Assembly (NCBI GenBank): GCA_018398765.1
Contig: JAHBMJ010002162.1
Coordinates: 1 to 64,000, forward strand
Length of the DNA: 64,000 bases
Source of the DNA: Chromera velia
Lineage: Eukaryota; Sar; Chromeraceae
Reading direction: 5' to 3'
Shown piece after piece: positions 21,538-39,222 of the stretch (the stretch's first letter is position 1; every line of letters begins with the position of its first letter). The notes under the pieces were generated by a model. The model did not search any database, had not been told where the DNA came from, and was given only the letters and a program-made list of their open reading frames with translations. Both the position numbers and the translations under genes were made by a program.

Positions 21538-24500
21538 ATGTCCGGATGGAAGAGATTCCTCAGGGGGCCCGCTACCTCTGCCCCACCCGTCTCTGTCCCA
21601 GAGATTGACCCCTCTGTGAGCACAAAACCAGACATCATTCCAGGCACCTACAAAGTCACCACCGATGCCCAGGAGCTCGTGCAGTCCGACTCACTCGCCT
21701 CCACACCCTCCCCCCCCCTCGTAACGGCCGTCTCGACTCCCGTCGCGTCCAGCCTTGCCGCAACAGCAACCGCAACAATTGCTGCTGCTGCCGGCTCCAA
21801 CGTCGATTACTCCCCCATCGTCTCCCCATCTCTGACAGTCGCCATGTCGCTGTTCTGTGCCGTGTGCTTCATCCTCTGTCTGAAGGGGCTGTCGAACCCC
21901 ACCACCGCCACCAGAGGCAACATTCTGGGTGTGGTCGGGATGTTCATCGCCGTCGTCTTCGCCTTCCAGGAGACCCCAGGGTTCGGGGGACCGAACTCTC
22001 TCTTCGGACTCGTCGACCTCAGATACCTCCTCTGGTGGCTCTGCGCTTTCGGCATCGCCGCAGTCGTCGGGGGCTACATTGGGATCACTGTCAACATGAT
22101 CAACCTGCCGCAGGTCGGTCTACCTGTCTGAAAATCTGTGTGTCTTTTTTTCTCGGTGTGCACATGAAGAAAAGGAGGGAGAAGAAGAAACGTACAGTCT
22201 GTCTTGCAATCCGAAAAGGCGAGAGGGCGTTCGTGAATGGGCAGAGTGGAAGGAAAAGAAAAGGGATGGAAAATTAAATGCATCTGGCGCTCCGTCTGCT
22301 TTGCGTCTGCTCCTCTGCCCCTCTCGTACTTTTTCTATTTAATTATCTTCGGAAAAAAGGACTTGTAAAGACCACCAGGATTGCGTTGTCCCGGTGGTGT
22401 GTGCAATTCAATTTCTTTTCTCTCTGGCCTCTCTGAACAAACAAATGCGTGACTGCCTGCAGGTGATTGCCTCGTTCCACTCTGCTGTGGGTATGGCAGC
22501 GACCCTTGTGGGTATTGCGAACTTCTTCGCCTCGAAGGACGACCCGAATGCAGTCGCAGGTGTCCAGAGAGTGGAGACGTTCCTGGCCATCCAGATCGGG
22601 GCAGTGACCTTCGTGGGGTCCGTGCTGGCGGCGCTGAAATTGGCAGATGTCGTCAGGGGGCAGCTCTCCTGGCCTGCAGTGGTCAGGAAGGGAAGAGGGG
22701 GGGTGTCTTCTCTTTTCTCTCTTTGGAAGGCACACAAACTGTGTCTCGTGCTCTGCATGTCCGTGCCCCGTCCCACCCTCCCCACCCTAAACTGTGTTTG
22801 TTTGTGCTCTGTCGGCGCTCCTTTCTCTCTGTGTTCGTCTCTGCCTCCTTTCTCTCTGTCTCTGCGCACCTTCGTTCCTTTCTTCCTCCATTCTCTCTCT
22901 CTCCTGGTCCTCCTTTTTTTCGTTCTGTCCTTCGCTCAGGTCCGACACACATTGAACAGCGCTATGTTCCTCTTCATTGTGGCCTGTGGGGTATACTACG
23001 TGATCTCGACTGACTGGTGGAGAATGCTGTACGCTCTCTCTGCGGCCACTCTGGTGTGCCTTGTGTTGGGACACAACCTGGTCTCTGCTATCGGAGGGGC
23101 GGACATGCCGGTAGGTAGTTAGGTAATTGGGGGGGGGGAAGAATGTATTGGCCGGTTGTGGATTGTCTTTCTCAAGAGAGAGTCCGCAGTTCTTTCTGAG
23201 AACTGTCTGTATGGTCTCTTTTTCCTGGGTGTGACACTCCTCACTGTCTGGCCACCTGCATCTCTCGGCTGGCATCTCTCTGATCGATGTTCCTTCTTAC
23301 CCGTTCCGCACCACTACCTATGTATAATCTTGACCACCATTCCTTTTCCTTTGCCCGAAAATCTGAACACGCAGGTGGTCGTCTCTCTTCTGAACTCGTA
23401 CTCCGGGTGGACCACTTCCGCGTCGGGTCTGATGCTTGGGAACTATCTGCTGATCATTGCCGGGGCCCTCATTGGATCTTCTGGTCAGGCGGTGGCCGGG
23501 GCCTTTTTTTTGTTTTGTCCCTTTTTTTGTGTCTCGCCTTTGTTCTTTCGCTTTCTCTGTCTCTTTCTCTCTCTGGCTCGATCTCCCCCATTCATCTTTC
23601 GTGCCTGTTTGGCGTCCAATTCAAGATCGGTCATGTCCTTTACAGTTTCCTCGATATTTCTCGTCTTTTCAATTGTCTTTTCCCTCTTCCTTGTCCTTGT
23701 CCTTTCTTTCTCGTTGGCTTCTCTTCCCGTCCTCCCTCCCTGCTTCTGCCCGTCGTATGTTTTTCACTTCCTCTGCCCTCAATCCCTTCCCTCCACGCAG
23801 GTGCGATTCTCTCGTATGTAATGTGTAAGGGAATGAACAGATCGTTCATCTCCGTCATGGCCGGCGGGTTCGGGTCCGACACTGGAGGTGCCCCTCGGGC
23901 AGCTGCAGGAGACAGAGAACAGACCGTTCAGGTAGGTGTGGGGNNNNNNNNNNNNNNNNNNNNNNNNNGGGCAAAAGCGCAGATATATGAACTTTTTGTC
24001 GTTATCTGTCTGCTGGGTTGTCCGCCGCCGTGTCTGTTTGCCCATTCTGCTTTTTTCCTGTCCGTCTACCTACCTGCTCGCCTGAGTGCTTGGTGTCCAT
24101 CCGAATGTTGTTGCTGGGTGTAAGTCCCAAGAAATCACATTCATAAGAGTGTCCACCAAGCTTGTTAAACCTCGTTCTCTGCTTGCAGGAAACCTCGCCC
24201 GAGAAATTGGCCTTCGATCTTCTCTCTTCCAAGAGGGTGGTCATCGTTCCCGGGTAGGTGCGGTGGGTTTGTTTGTTTGTTTGTAGGTGCGTCTGGGAGG
24301 GCAGATTGGATCTTTTGGTGGGTCTCCTTTCGCTCTCCGCGAACCCCATCCTCTGGGAGTTTAATTCCCTTTTTTCTTTTGTTCCGGAATCCTTCTCTTC
24401 CTCTTCCTCTCATGTCGGCTGGGGTTTGGATATCTATCTTCTACATTCTCGCTGTGATTCTCTGTGTCTGCATGTGGAAACGCAGATACGGAATGGCGGT

Positions 24501-24914
24501 CGCACGGTGCCAGAATGACCTGGGCCTGGTGGCAGCGACTCTGCGGAAGAAGGGTGTCCTGGTGAACTTTGCTGTGCACCCTGTGGCAGGGAGAATGCCC
24601 GGACACATGAACGTGCTCCTCGCAGAGGCGGATGTGCCCTATGAGATTGTGAAGGAAATGGACGAGGTCAGAGGAGAAGCTAGGGAACGGGGGGCGTGCA
24701 GGGGAATGGGGATCAACGTGGAAGTAGAGAAGGAGATCGTCGAGGGGGAAAGAATGGTTCTGCGTCTGCTCTTCGTTGTGAGGCAATTTCTGCTCCCTCC
24801 CTCGCGTGCTGGTTTGTTCGCACGCTGTAGGATCTGCTGGAGTCGGCGCCCATCTCCTGAAATTGTGCATATAGATGCATGCATGCATGCGTGTGTGTGC
24901 ATGTGCATGCGTCC

Positions 24915-24951
<37 letters not shown>

Positions 24952-24988
24952 AGTCTGTCTGAGAAGGGAGAAGAAGAGGCATCCAATA

Positions 24989-25023
<35 letters not shown>

Positions 25024-28000
25024 GAGCAGGTGAACCCCAAGCTACTGAACGACGACGCCGAAAACAGACAGAACGTCGCGGACGTTTGCCTCGTTGTGGG
25101 AGCAAATGATATCGTGAACCCCCTCTCTCAGGTGCGTGAGTCCCTGCCGATCCCTTTTCTCTTGGATTGGTTCTCTTGTCAAAGCAGTTCTCCGCATTTG
25201 TCCTTTTCTTCTTTGCTAGGGAATACTAAGAAGGGGTCTCTTCTGTTTTCCGTGCAACCCACGGCTTCTCCTCGCTGCTTTTCTGTGTGTTACTCGCAAT
25301 GTGCCCCTCGTTTGTCTTTCAATGTGTGCCTGCAGGAACCCGGCAACTCCATCAGCGGCATGCCCACCATCAGAGCGTGGCTGGCCAAGAAGTGCATCGT
25401 CTCCAAGAGATCCCTTGCCACCGGGTGGGTGGGTGGGTGGATCAGAAAAGAGCAGGCAGAAAGAAGGACAGGGTGGCAGGGCTGTGCTCATCTCCTTGCT
25501 TCGATGCTTTCTGCCTTTCTTATCTTCTTTGATACTGTGACGGGCAACTTTTTTCACAATGCCTGCCAACCTTCCTTCGTCAATTCCCCCGCCGGCCTCC
25601 CTCTCCCCCTGTTTGGCTGAGGATGTGTGAGTGTGTGTGTGGAAGCGCTCGTGCCTATTCTTCCCCTTTTCTTTCAGGTACGCGAACATCGACAACCCTC
25701 TGTTTTTCAAGCCCAACACCGAGATGCTCTTCGGCAATGCCGCGAAGATGATCAGGGAACTCGCAGCCGCTGTCGAGAAGACCGCTGCAGATATGACCGA
25801 GAAGAAACAGAATGAGGTCAGTCAGTCCACCAAGCTGGCAGGAGGGGGGACAAAAAGGGGGCTTGATCTGTTTCAACTTCCGCTCTCTTGTGCTGTACCT
25901 GTCAGTGAGGAATGCCCAGTGGGAGAATGCATTGGTCTGCTTATCGTTTATTGGAGCTTCTCTGGGAAATCTGCGTCCGTCTCCTTCCCTCCCTCTTTCT
26001 CTCTCTCCCTTTTCGCTCTCTTTCCCTCCCAATTCTCTACGAAGGTGTCATTCCCGTTCGTTTCTCTGCACGGTGTCTCCATCTGTTTTTTCTTTCCTTC
26101 CCCGCGTTTGTGTGTTGCAGAATGCCCAGAGAGGAGACGGGTACGTGGCCCTCGAAGACGAGGAAGAGGACGGAGGATGCACCGCTGCATGCTGCCCCAA
26201 GGTGAAGCCCCCCCCCAAGCCCAGAGTGCCCACTCTTCTGAACATCGCAGTCCTCCGAGAGTGCGACCGCCCCGTCCCCGCAGAGCCCTGTGCCGCTGCC
26301 TCCAAGCTGGTCGCTGTTGCACCCACCTTCGTGGAGAAGCTCCGCGACCTCGGCTTCGGCGTTCTGGTCGAGTCAGGTGCCGGGAAGGCCGCCGGGTTCT
26401 TCGACGAGGTCTACGAAGAGGCTGGGGCCACCGTTGTGCAGGACAGAAACGAGCTGATCAGAAGAGGGCAGGTCATCATTAAGGTCACCCGTCCCGCCAC
26501 AGAGGAGGTGAAGATCATGACCAAGGGGCAGTACCTGGTCTCCTACCTCTGGCCCCGCCAGTGTCCCGATCTCCTCAAGGCCCTCGCCCAGCAGGGCGTG
26601 TCTGCCCTCGCCCTCGACAACCTCCCCCGTATCTCCAGAGCCCAGAAGATCGACACCAGGTCCTCGATGGCCAACCTGGCTGGGTACAGAGCCGTGATCG
26701 AGTGCTTCGCGAAGCTGCCCAGAATGTCCAAAGCAGCTACCACCGCCGCAGGGTCCTTCCCTCCTGCGAAGGTCTTCATCATCGGTGCGGGCGTTGCAGG
26801 TCTTCAGGCCATCGCGACCGCCAAGGGCCTGGGTGCGCAGGTCTTCTGCAACGACACCCGTGCAGTGACCAAGGAGCAGGTGGAGTCCTGTGGGGGGAAG
26901 TTTGTGGCTGTAGACTTCCACGAGACGGGAGAGGGCGCAGGGGGGTACGCGAAGGAGATGTCTGCCGGGTTCTTGAGGGCTCAGAAGAGAGTGTACTCCA
27001 AGGTGATCAAGGATATGGATGTCGTGATCTGCACTGCCATGATCCCCGGAAAGCCGTCTCCGAAGTTGGTGGACTCCGAGATGGTCAGGTCGATGCGCGC
27101 AGGTTCGGTTGTCCTGGACATGGCAGCCGAGATGGGGGACCTGAAGGCAGGCTGGGGGGGGAACTGCCAGCTGACGAAGAAGGGAACAACGTACACGGAC
27201 GCCAAGTCGGGAGTGATCATCGTGGGGGAGACCGACTTGACTGACAGACTCCCCGCTCAGGCCTCCGAGCTGTGGTCGATGAACGTCATCAACCTCTTCC
27301 AGGTCTGGGGTGGGGGGAAGGGAAACTGTTTGAGTGAGTGAACGGTGTGGGGATTTGTTTGCTGGGATTTGTTTTTTTCGCCGCATTCTGCATGTATGTG
27401 ATCGGGGAAAGCAATCTCGCTGTACTGGAGTTGTCTGTTCTATTTTCTCTCTCTGTACACCTGAGCCGTAATCCTCCCCTTTCTTCTTTTCCCATTTTTC
27501 TCTCATCAGTCTGGTCCAACATCACCTATCTCTCAACGATTGGCACCATTGAGGAAGTGAGGGCAAGCATTCCACGTCTGTTTCTTTTCTCTGTTTGAAT
27601 TCATGCCTTCTCTCTTGCCTCCCCTCCCCTATCTCGCCCCCCCCTTCAGGAAATCGGAGGAGCCGAGAAGCTCCAGAGAATCGGAGAGGTCGGTCGAATA
27701 GAGGGGCACGGATGGAGGGAAGGGGAAACAGTTCGGGAGGGGCTTGCGTTGACATGGTTGCCTCGAGGGGAGGAAGAATGTGTCTGCGACCTTCACTTCT
27801 CTTTTCATACTTAGTTACTCTTCTGCAACTGCCGGTGTGGATGATTGACTAACTCCCGTCCTCGATTGAGTGGGTCTATCTACAGTCGCTCGCTTGCTCA
27901 TGCACCTGCTGTCCTTGTTTTCTTTTTCTTCGACGAGGAAAAAGTCTGTACGTCATTAATGACGAAGCCCTATTTGTGAGAACAGATAGATCGTGAGAGT

Positions 28001-29721
28001 ATTTATTCCTCCGAATATTCTACACGCATACACGCCGCATGAATGCAGCTGATCGAGGACGACGAAGTCTGCCACGACCTCCTCGTCACCCACGACAACA
28101 GAGTGCTCTTCCAGGAGGCCCCCCCTCCTCAACCCGCACGCCTCCCCTCCATCCAGAAGCTGAAGAGCAAGCCTGTGGTCAGCATTTCTTCAGTCTCTTC
28201 CGTTCAACCTCCTTTTCCTTCTCCTCGCAGATCGTAAAGGATGTTCAGAGGGGGACTGGCAGACGGAACAGCGAGCTTCTCTATCTATCTGTCTCCTGTC
28301 TGTCTGTCTGCTTCTCTGAGAGTCCTCATGCATGCGGGAGGGAACTTTACATCTTTCTCTGTGCCATCAGTCCCAGCTCGCAAGCACCAATTGTGTCCTT
28401 GCAAGCGCCCTGCGTTTTCCCATGAAGATTTCAGGTGAGGAAGGAGGCACCGCAGATGAAAAGGATCGGGCGGGCGAGAGTCGTCGGCATTCGTGTGTGC
28501 GTGTGTTGGGGGGGGGGGGCGTATGTTCGTGTGTCTAAACTGGTCCCCTCCGTTTTTGATCTCTGTTGTTCTCGTATTCATTCATTCTGGATATGCACAC
28601 ACAAACGCACAAACAAACAAAAACCGTGGCAAACAAACTGCAGGTGGGACCCGAGAGCATGCCCGGATCTCCCACGCCTTTCACGGAGGATGCCAACCCG
28701 TTTGCTCAGACGGTCGCTGAGAGGGACGAGGAGCTGCAGAGGAAGAAGGAGGAGATGGCAAAATTCCTCGATCAGGTGCGCTCGCTCACCGCCCTCCCTC
28801 TTTCGACTGATCGCGCTTTGGATCGCTTATGCGTTGTGTGTGTGCCGGAGAGGGGGGGAAGGGGGGGGAGAGAAAGAGTGACAGAAGGAGGTATGCCTGC
28901 TCCGCTTTCTTATTCTTCATGTTTGTCTTCGCTCGAGCAGTCGAAGGAGAGAACGAGTCGAGGGATGAAGGACATGTGATACTGACGGTCGTGTCTGTTG
29001 GCTTCTGCTTTCCTTTTGACGTTTGTTATATTCTTGTCACTCTTGTGTGTGTGCGTGTGGGTATGAGTGAAGGTCTACTTCGTCCTCTCGCTGGCGGCCT
29101 CTCTGGTTCTCTGTGTCGCAATGGGAGAGGGCATGGCTGCGAGGGAGACCAGACAGCTCCTCGTCTTCGTCCTCGCTGTCGTGATCGGGTACCACGTCGT
29201 CTGGCAGGTCGGTGGGTATGTCTGTCGGTGACAGAGACGGTTGGCTTTCTTTTGACGCCTGTTGACTGAAAGTGCTGCATGGAGTTGCTGGGAGTCGAGT
29301 TAATTGTGCGGTTTGTTTGCATGCGGCAGTGACGGCTCTTCTACGTTGATGGGGGGATTGGGTGGCGGAATCAAAGGAACGCATGGAAGGACTCTGGTCT
29401 CTCCTTTCACCCTCCAGCATACACACGCACGTGTGTGTGTCTGTATGTGTCTGTGCGTGTGTGTGAATGCCTTCCTGGTGCTCCCTCTCCCCCCCCTTTC
29501 AGGTGACCCCCTCCCTGCACACGCCTCTGATGAGTGTGACTAACGCCCTCTCGGGTGTGATCGTGGTCGGGTCGATGCTCGAGATGGACCCCTACAAGCC
29601 CTTCTCTCTCGGGAGCGGCCTCGCTGCAGCAGCCACCACTCTGGCGTCGTTCAACATTTGTGCAGGGTTCTACCTCACCGGTCGGATGCTGAAGATGTTC
29701 CTTAGGGGAACGGGGAACTAA
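21538..29721 (+). CDS. Proton-translocating NAD(P) transhydrogenase, permuted beta-alpha fusion
   Basis: Fifteen exons: 21538-22113, 22463-22681, 22940-23110, 23375-23483, 23801-23931, 24189-24253, 24486-24666, 25030-25131, 25336-25424, 25678-25816, 26121-27302, 28049-28177, 28644-28775, 29073-29207, 29503-29721. Together they make 3,579 nt, 1,192 aa, all phases consistent. The enzyme couples hydride transfer from NADH to NADP+ to proton flow across a membrane, usually the inner mitochondrial. Order: about 95-residue Ser/Thr/Pro N-terminus; PntB membrane domain ([34 protein letters not shown]); NADP domain III ([39 protein letters not shown]); acidic/Pro linker; PntA NAD domain I ([40 protein letters not shown]); C-terminal alpha membrane helices ([18 protein letters not shown]). 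The first in-frame ATG is 21538. The Entamoeba/apicomplexan order differs from animal NNT. A 25-bp gap lies in intron 5. Confidence 0.97.
23944..23968. other. Assembly gap (25 N)
   Basis: A run of 25 N inside transhydrogenase intron 5, flanked by G runs. It does not touch an exon. Confidence 0.98.
24910..25022. repeat. (GT)n and (TGTC)n microsatellites in transhydrogenase intron 7
   Basis: A GT run of about 40 bp is followed by a TGTC tetranucleotide run that ends 8 bp before the exon 8 start at 25030. Confidence 0.9.
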
Positions 29722-32700
29722 CCAACCAAAGTGAACGACGACATCTAATGCAGCTAGATTGACTGACTGGGGAGAGCAAAGGGCGGGAGGGGAAGAATGA
29801 AAGTGCCGGTCACATGGTCATTTACTGATCAATTGAGCAGTGAGAAATAAAAAAGGGAAAATATTCTCAAATCAGATGAAGGTCCTGTCGTCCCTCTACA
29901 ATCCCTCTCTATTCATTTTCCTTTGAAGACAAACGACGGGCCGGCTCGTTTTTCCATCCTCTCTCCTCACCACAAAGAAAGCGCTGTGCCCGTCAACTTT
30001 TCTGCTTTCCTTCCCGAGCGGGCCTTTTCGTTTCTTTTTACGATCGAACTCGATCTCCAGCAGCGCTTTGAGAGAGTGACTCATGCAAGGCTCGCAACAA
30101 AACGACAAGATGGTAGCTATGACTAGAGGGAGAAATCAAGAGAAGAGGGAGAGGAGTGACGAGATCTTTTTTCTCTCTGTCCATCACGTTCAGTTAAGAC
30201 GTTGTTTCCTTTTCCTCACCCCAGTGTGTGGGTTCCTGCCCGCACAAGCAAGAAGATTCTAGTGAAGAAAGAGTGGGAGGCGGAGAAACAACGCGGAAAA
30301 GCTGGGGCGTGCGTTTTCATTTCTCTTCGATGTCCCGGAATTGCTGGGCACGAAGGAAGGAAGACAGAAAGGTCGTGCCTCATTGACCGATCGAATTATT
30401 TCTTATTTATTTAATTCTTCTTTCCCTTTCTTCACTTTAACTTCCATTGACCTACCTGTCTTTTCTGGTGTTTCCCTTTTTGGGCGGGTGTCACTGAGCG
30501 TGGGCGGCGTCGAGAACCGTGTCGAGTTTCGGACCCTTCTTTCCTTTCGTTTGATTGATTTGGTCTGGGTCGCTGTTTGTGCTGTATTCATTTCTGTTTT
30601 TGTTTTTTCGCCGGTCGCGGCAAGCGGAGAGAAAATCGCAGGAAGAGGAGGGGAGAGACTTGATTGAGTCTTTTCATTTCCTTTCCTTTCGTTAATCTTG
30701 TATCAGTGTGTCACTGTCTGTGGTGTAGCTTCAGGCTTGCTGGCAGTCCGACCGACCGAGCGACCGACGGGAGTCAACAGGGGGGGATTGCCGCGCCTTA
30801 AATTTCACTCCCCTTTTCGTTACATGAATACAGCAAAGTGGAGAGAGACGAGAAAAAAACTGAAAGGCGCGAGCCTTCAGACCAGAATCCAATGCCGAAG
30901 AAGGCTCAGAGACGTAACAGAGAGGCAATCAAGTGAGATTCCTGCAGTGGAAAAAAATCCATCAAGCAAAGAAGAACGTGTTTGTTTTTGTTGTGTTGTT
31001 GCTTCCTGTCAGACTTGTTCGACTAATACATCTCCCTCTCATTTCTTTCTTTGATTTGAAAAAGGTCGAGAAAAGCGAGTGGGGGGGTAGATCGAGATGG
31101 AAGAAGGGAAGGAATTCTGTTCTTTCTTTTCTGTTTGAAGACAGTCTGTCAGAGTGGGAAGCAGAGCAGCGATGAGAAACAGATGCGAGTGAGATTTCTC
31201 TTTTCCCTTCATGTGCTGAGAGGACATGCAGACGTGAACAAAGCCTGCCTGCTTTCTTTGTTTCCTCTCTTTTCTTTCTGGCTCTTCTGCCCGAATCGAT
31301 ATGTGTGGCGTGCGTCTGTCTGTGGGTGACTGACTGCTTTTGAAGCGATTCATCCACTGTCAATGGAAAAGAAAGGGGAAAGAGGGAGAGGGGAAGAGGC
31401 AGTCTGCCGTGTGCCCCCCCCCGACTGTCTCACTTCTCTTGCTTGCTTGCTTGTGTCTCTCTACAGGTGCATCTGTCGTCTTTCTTCTTTCACTGTTCTG
31501 CTTCGGTCCATCCTTCCTTATTTTCGTCTTCTGGTCTTTTTCCCCTTTTCACTCTTTGTTCTTCCTTTCCTTTCCGTTCTTTTTCTCTGAAACGTTTGTT
31601 TCGTTCTTGTATGCAGTAAAAAGTGATCGGGGGGGGGGAGGGAGGCGCAGAAGAAGGGGTGTGCGTCGACTCGGTCGGTCCTTTTATTGTGCTTGTGTCT
31701 TTTGTGTCTTTGTGTCCTTCTGCTTAGGATGTGCAGATACATCCTTTTTGCGTCTTTTTCTTTCTGTGTCACCTTCACTCCTGCAACAAGATTGATTAAC
31801 GCACACGCATTCAGTTTCCCCCTCCTCTCTTCCAACACATTCACCGTCTCCATCCCTCTTCCGGGTTCCCTCGTTGCCTCGCTGTGATCTGACTGACCCC
31901 TTCCCCTTCTCTCTCTGTCTGGCATGACGACATTGCGTGAGAGGGGGTGAGCGGAGAGGGGTTGCAGTTGCATCGAGCTTCACATTCTTTCTGTACGAGA
32001 AGAAAGAAGAAAAGAAAAGTGGGCCGTCCTCCTCACCGTCAAAAGAGAAAAGGGAGTGGGGGAACTGGGGGGAGAAGGAGAGACATTTTAGGTGCGAGAA
32101 GAAATGAAATCTCCAAGAAGACAGCAGGTGAGTGAGAGAGATAGAAGGATGCAAACTGCCAGACGAGGACTGACTTCAGGGAGGACTTCTCTGTCGTCTT
32201 CTTCGTCTGCTGTCAGCAACTCACTTCAGAATCAGTCGCGTACACGTTTGAATACCGTTACAGCTGTCTCATCTTCGTTTGACGGAAAGAAAGAGAACCA
32301 AATGGAAAAAGAGGACACTGAAAAGACATGTAATCAGTTCCCATGCATTCCTTCACAGAACTTCATTCTTCTCTGCAAAGTCAGAGAGAAACATTGAAAG
32401 TGTGTTTGAAACAGAAAGCAGCTGCCTTGTTTTCTCTTCGCTACTCTGTTTTCCTTTCCTTTCCTTAATTGCATCAGGAAAATTCAATAAAAAAAATTGA
32501 AAGTGGGAACGATACGGAGCTAATGAGGCAGTTTGTGAGGCGCATGATGTTATAGTGAAGATTATGTGTCCCTAGGTGTGTCCGTACCTCTTTCTGAGTA
32601 CAAGATACTGCAAGAGTTTGTTTTTTATTGTCTAGAATAAGCATCAATCCATCGAATTCAAATGATCAACTAAAAAATTTTACTTAGCTGACATCAAAGA

Positions 32701-33474
32701 AGATATCCACTTATATATGCGCACAGCGATTTAAGTATATTTAAATATAATTTACTAAGTAGTCAATTAAAGACTCAATTTTGTTTTCACTGCTAGTTTA
32801 CCCTATAGTCATGTAACGAGTCCTAGAATGAGTCTAAACGAGCCATGTTATATTAATTATACATAATAGCATTAAGTGTATTATTAAATATAAAGTGCCC
32901 CCTCGGCTCTATTTCGAAAGCATACATAAGCATACATCTGGGTGTGTCTTAGTGTGTCTACGTATATCAGATTTTTCAATCGGGGTAAATCAAGGATAGT
33001 TTCATGTAGTTTCATGTCGACGATAGTACGTTGACGTACTCTTGGGAGACTATTGGCGACACTCACGCGCTCCCATATCCTTTGTCACTCTTTGTATTCT
33101 TAATAAGTGCCCCTCATGCAGCAGCGCTTTCCAGGCCATTATATATTTATTCTGCATGAAATTCGTTTTGCGGGCCATTCGCACGCGCACTTCGCGTGCG
33201 TCAGATCGTGGAGATAGGTCATGCAGGCATGATCATGCAGGCTGATCAGCAGCCAACTGCAGCCATCATCCAGCTGGCCGCAAGAGATCGTCAAAGAGAC
33301 TTCGCAGTCAGCATTGTAGCGTTTAGAGCTTGAGTCCTTGTGTGTCTTTCGATCAGGCTTTCTTGCAGAGGCTGCGTCTTTCTACCGAACCACAAAGCCA
33401 AAGTCAGTCTCTCGACTCTCTGAAATCGGCTTTCGCGTCGTCAGTTCGCTTTTTTAAGACCCCGACTGAAAACA
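29722..33474. other. Intergenic region between transhydrogenase and alanine aminotransferase
   Basis: About 3.7 kb. 29722-32500 is pyrimidine/purine-skewed unique DNA with overlapping short frames but no family motif; part must be the transhydrogenase 3' UTR. 32500-33110 is AT-rich. 33100-33250 shares words with the dispersed repeat at 876 and 5115 (taagtgcccctca, gtgcgtcagat). I see no supportable gene. Confidence 0.5.

Positions 33475-39222
<5,748 letters not shown>

Noticed and set aside
26373-27506. 377-codon minus-strand frame
   Set aside because: It lies opposite the large transhydrogenase exon 11, whose plus-strand product matches PntA along its length.
29722-33474. A gene between transhydrogenase and alanine aminotransferase
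   Set aside because: Several frames of 100-150 codons exist on both strands, but they overlap, are Ser/Phe- or Lys/Arg-skewed by composition, and show no motif or consistent splice phases.
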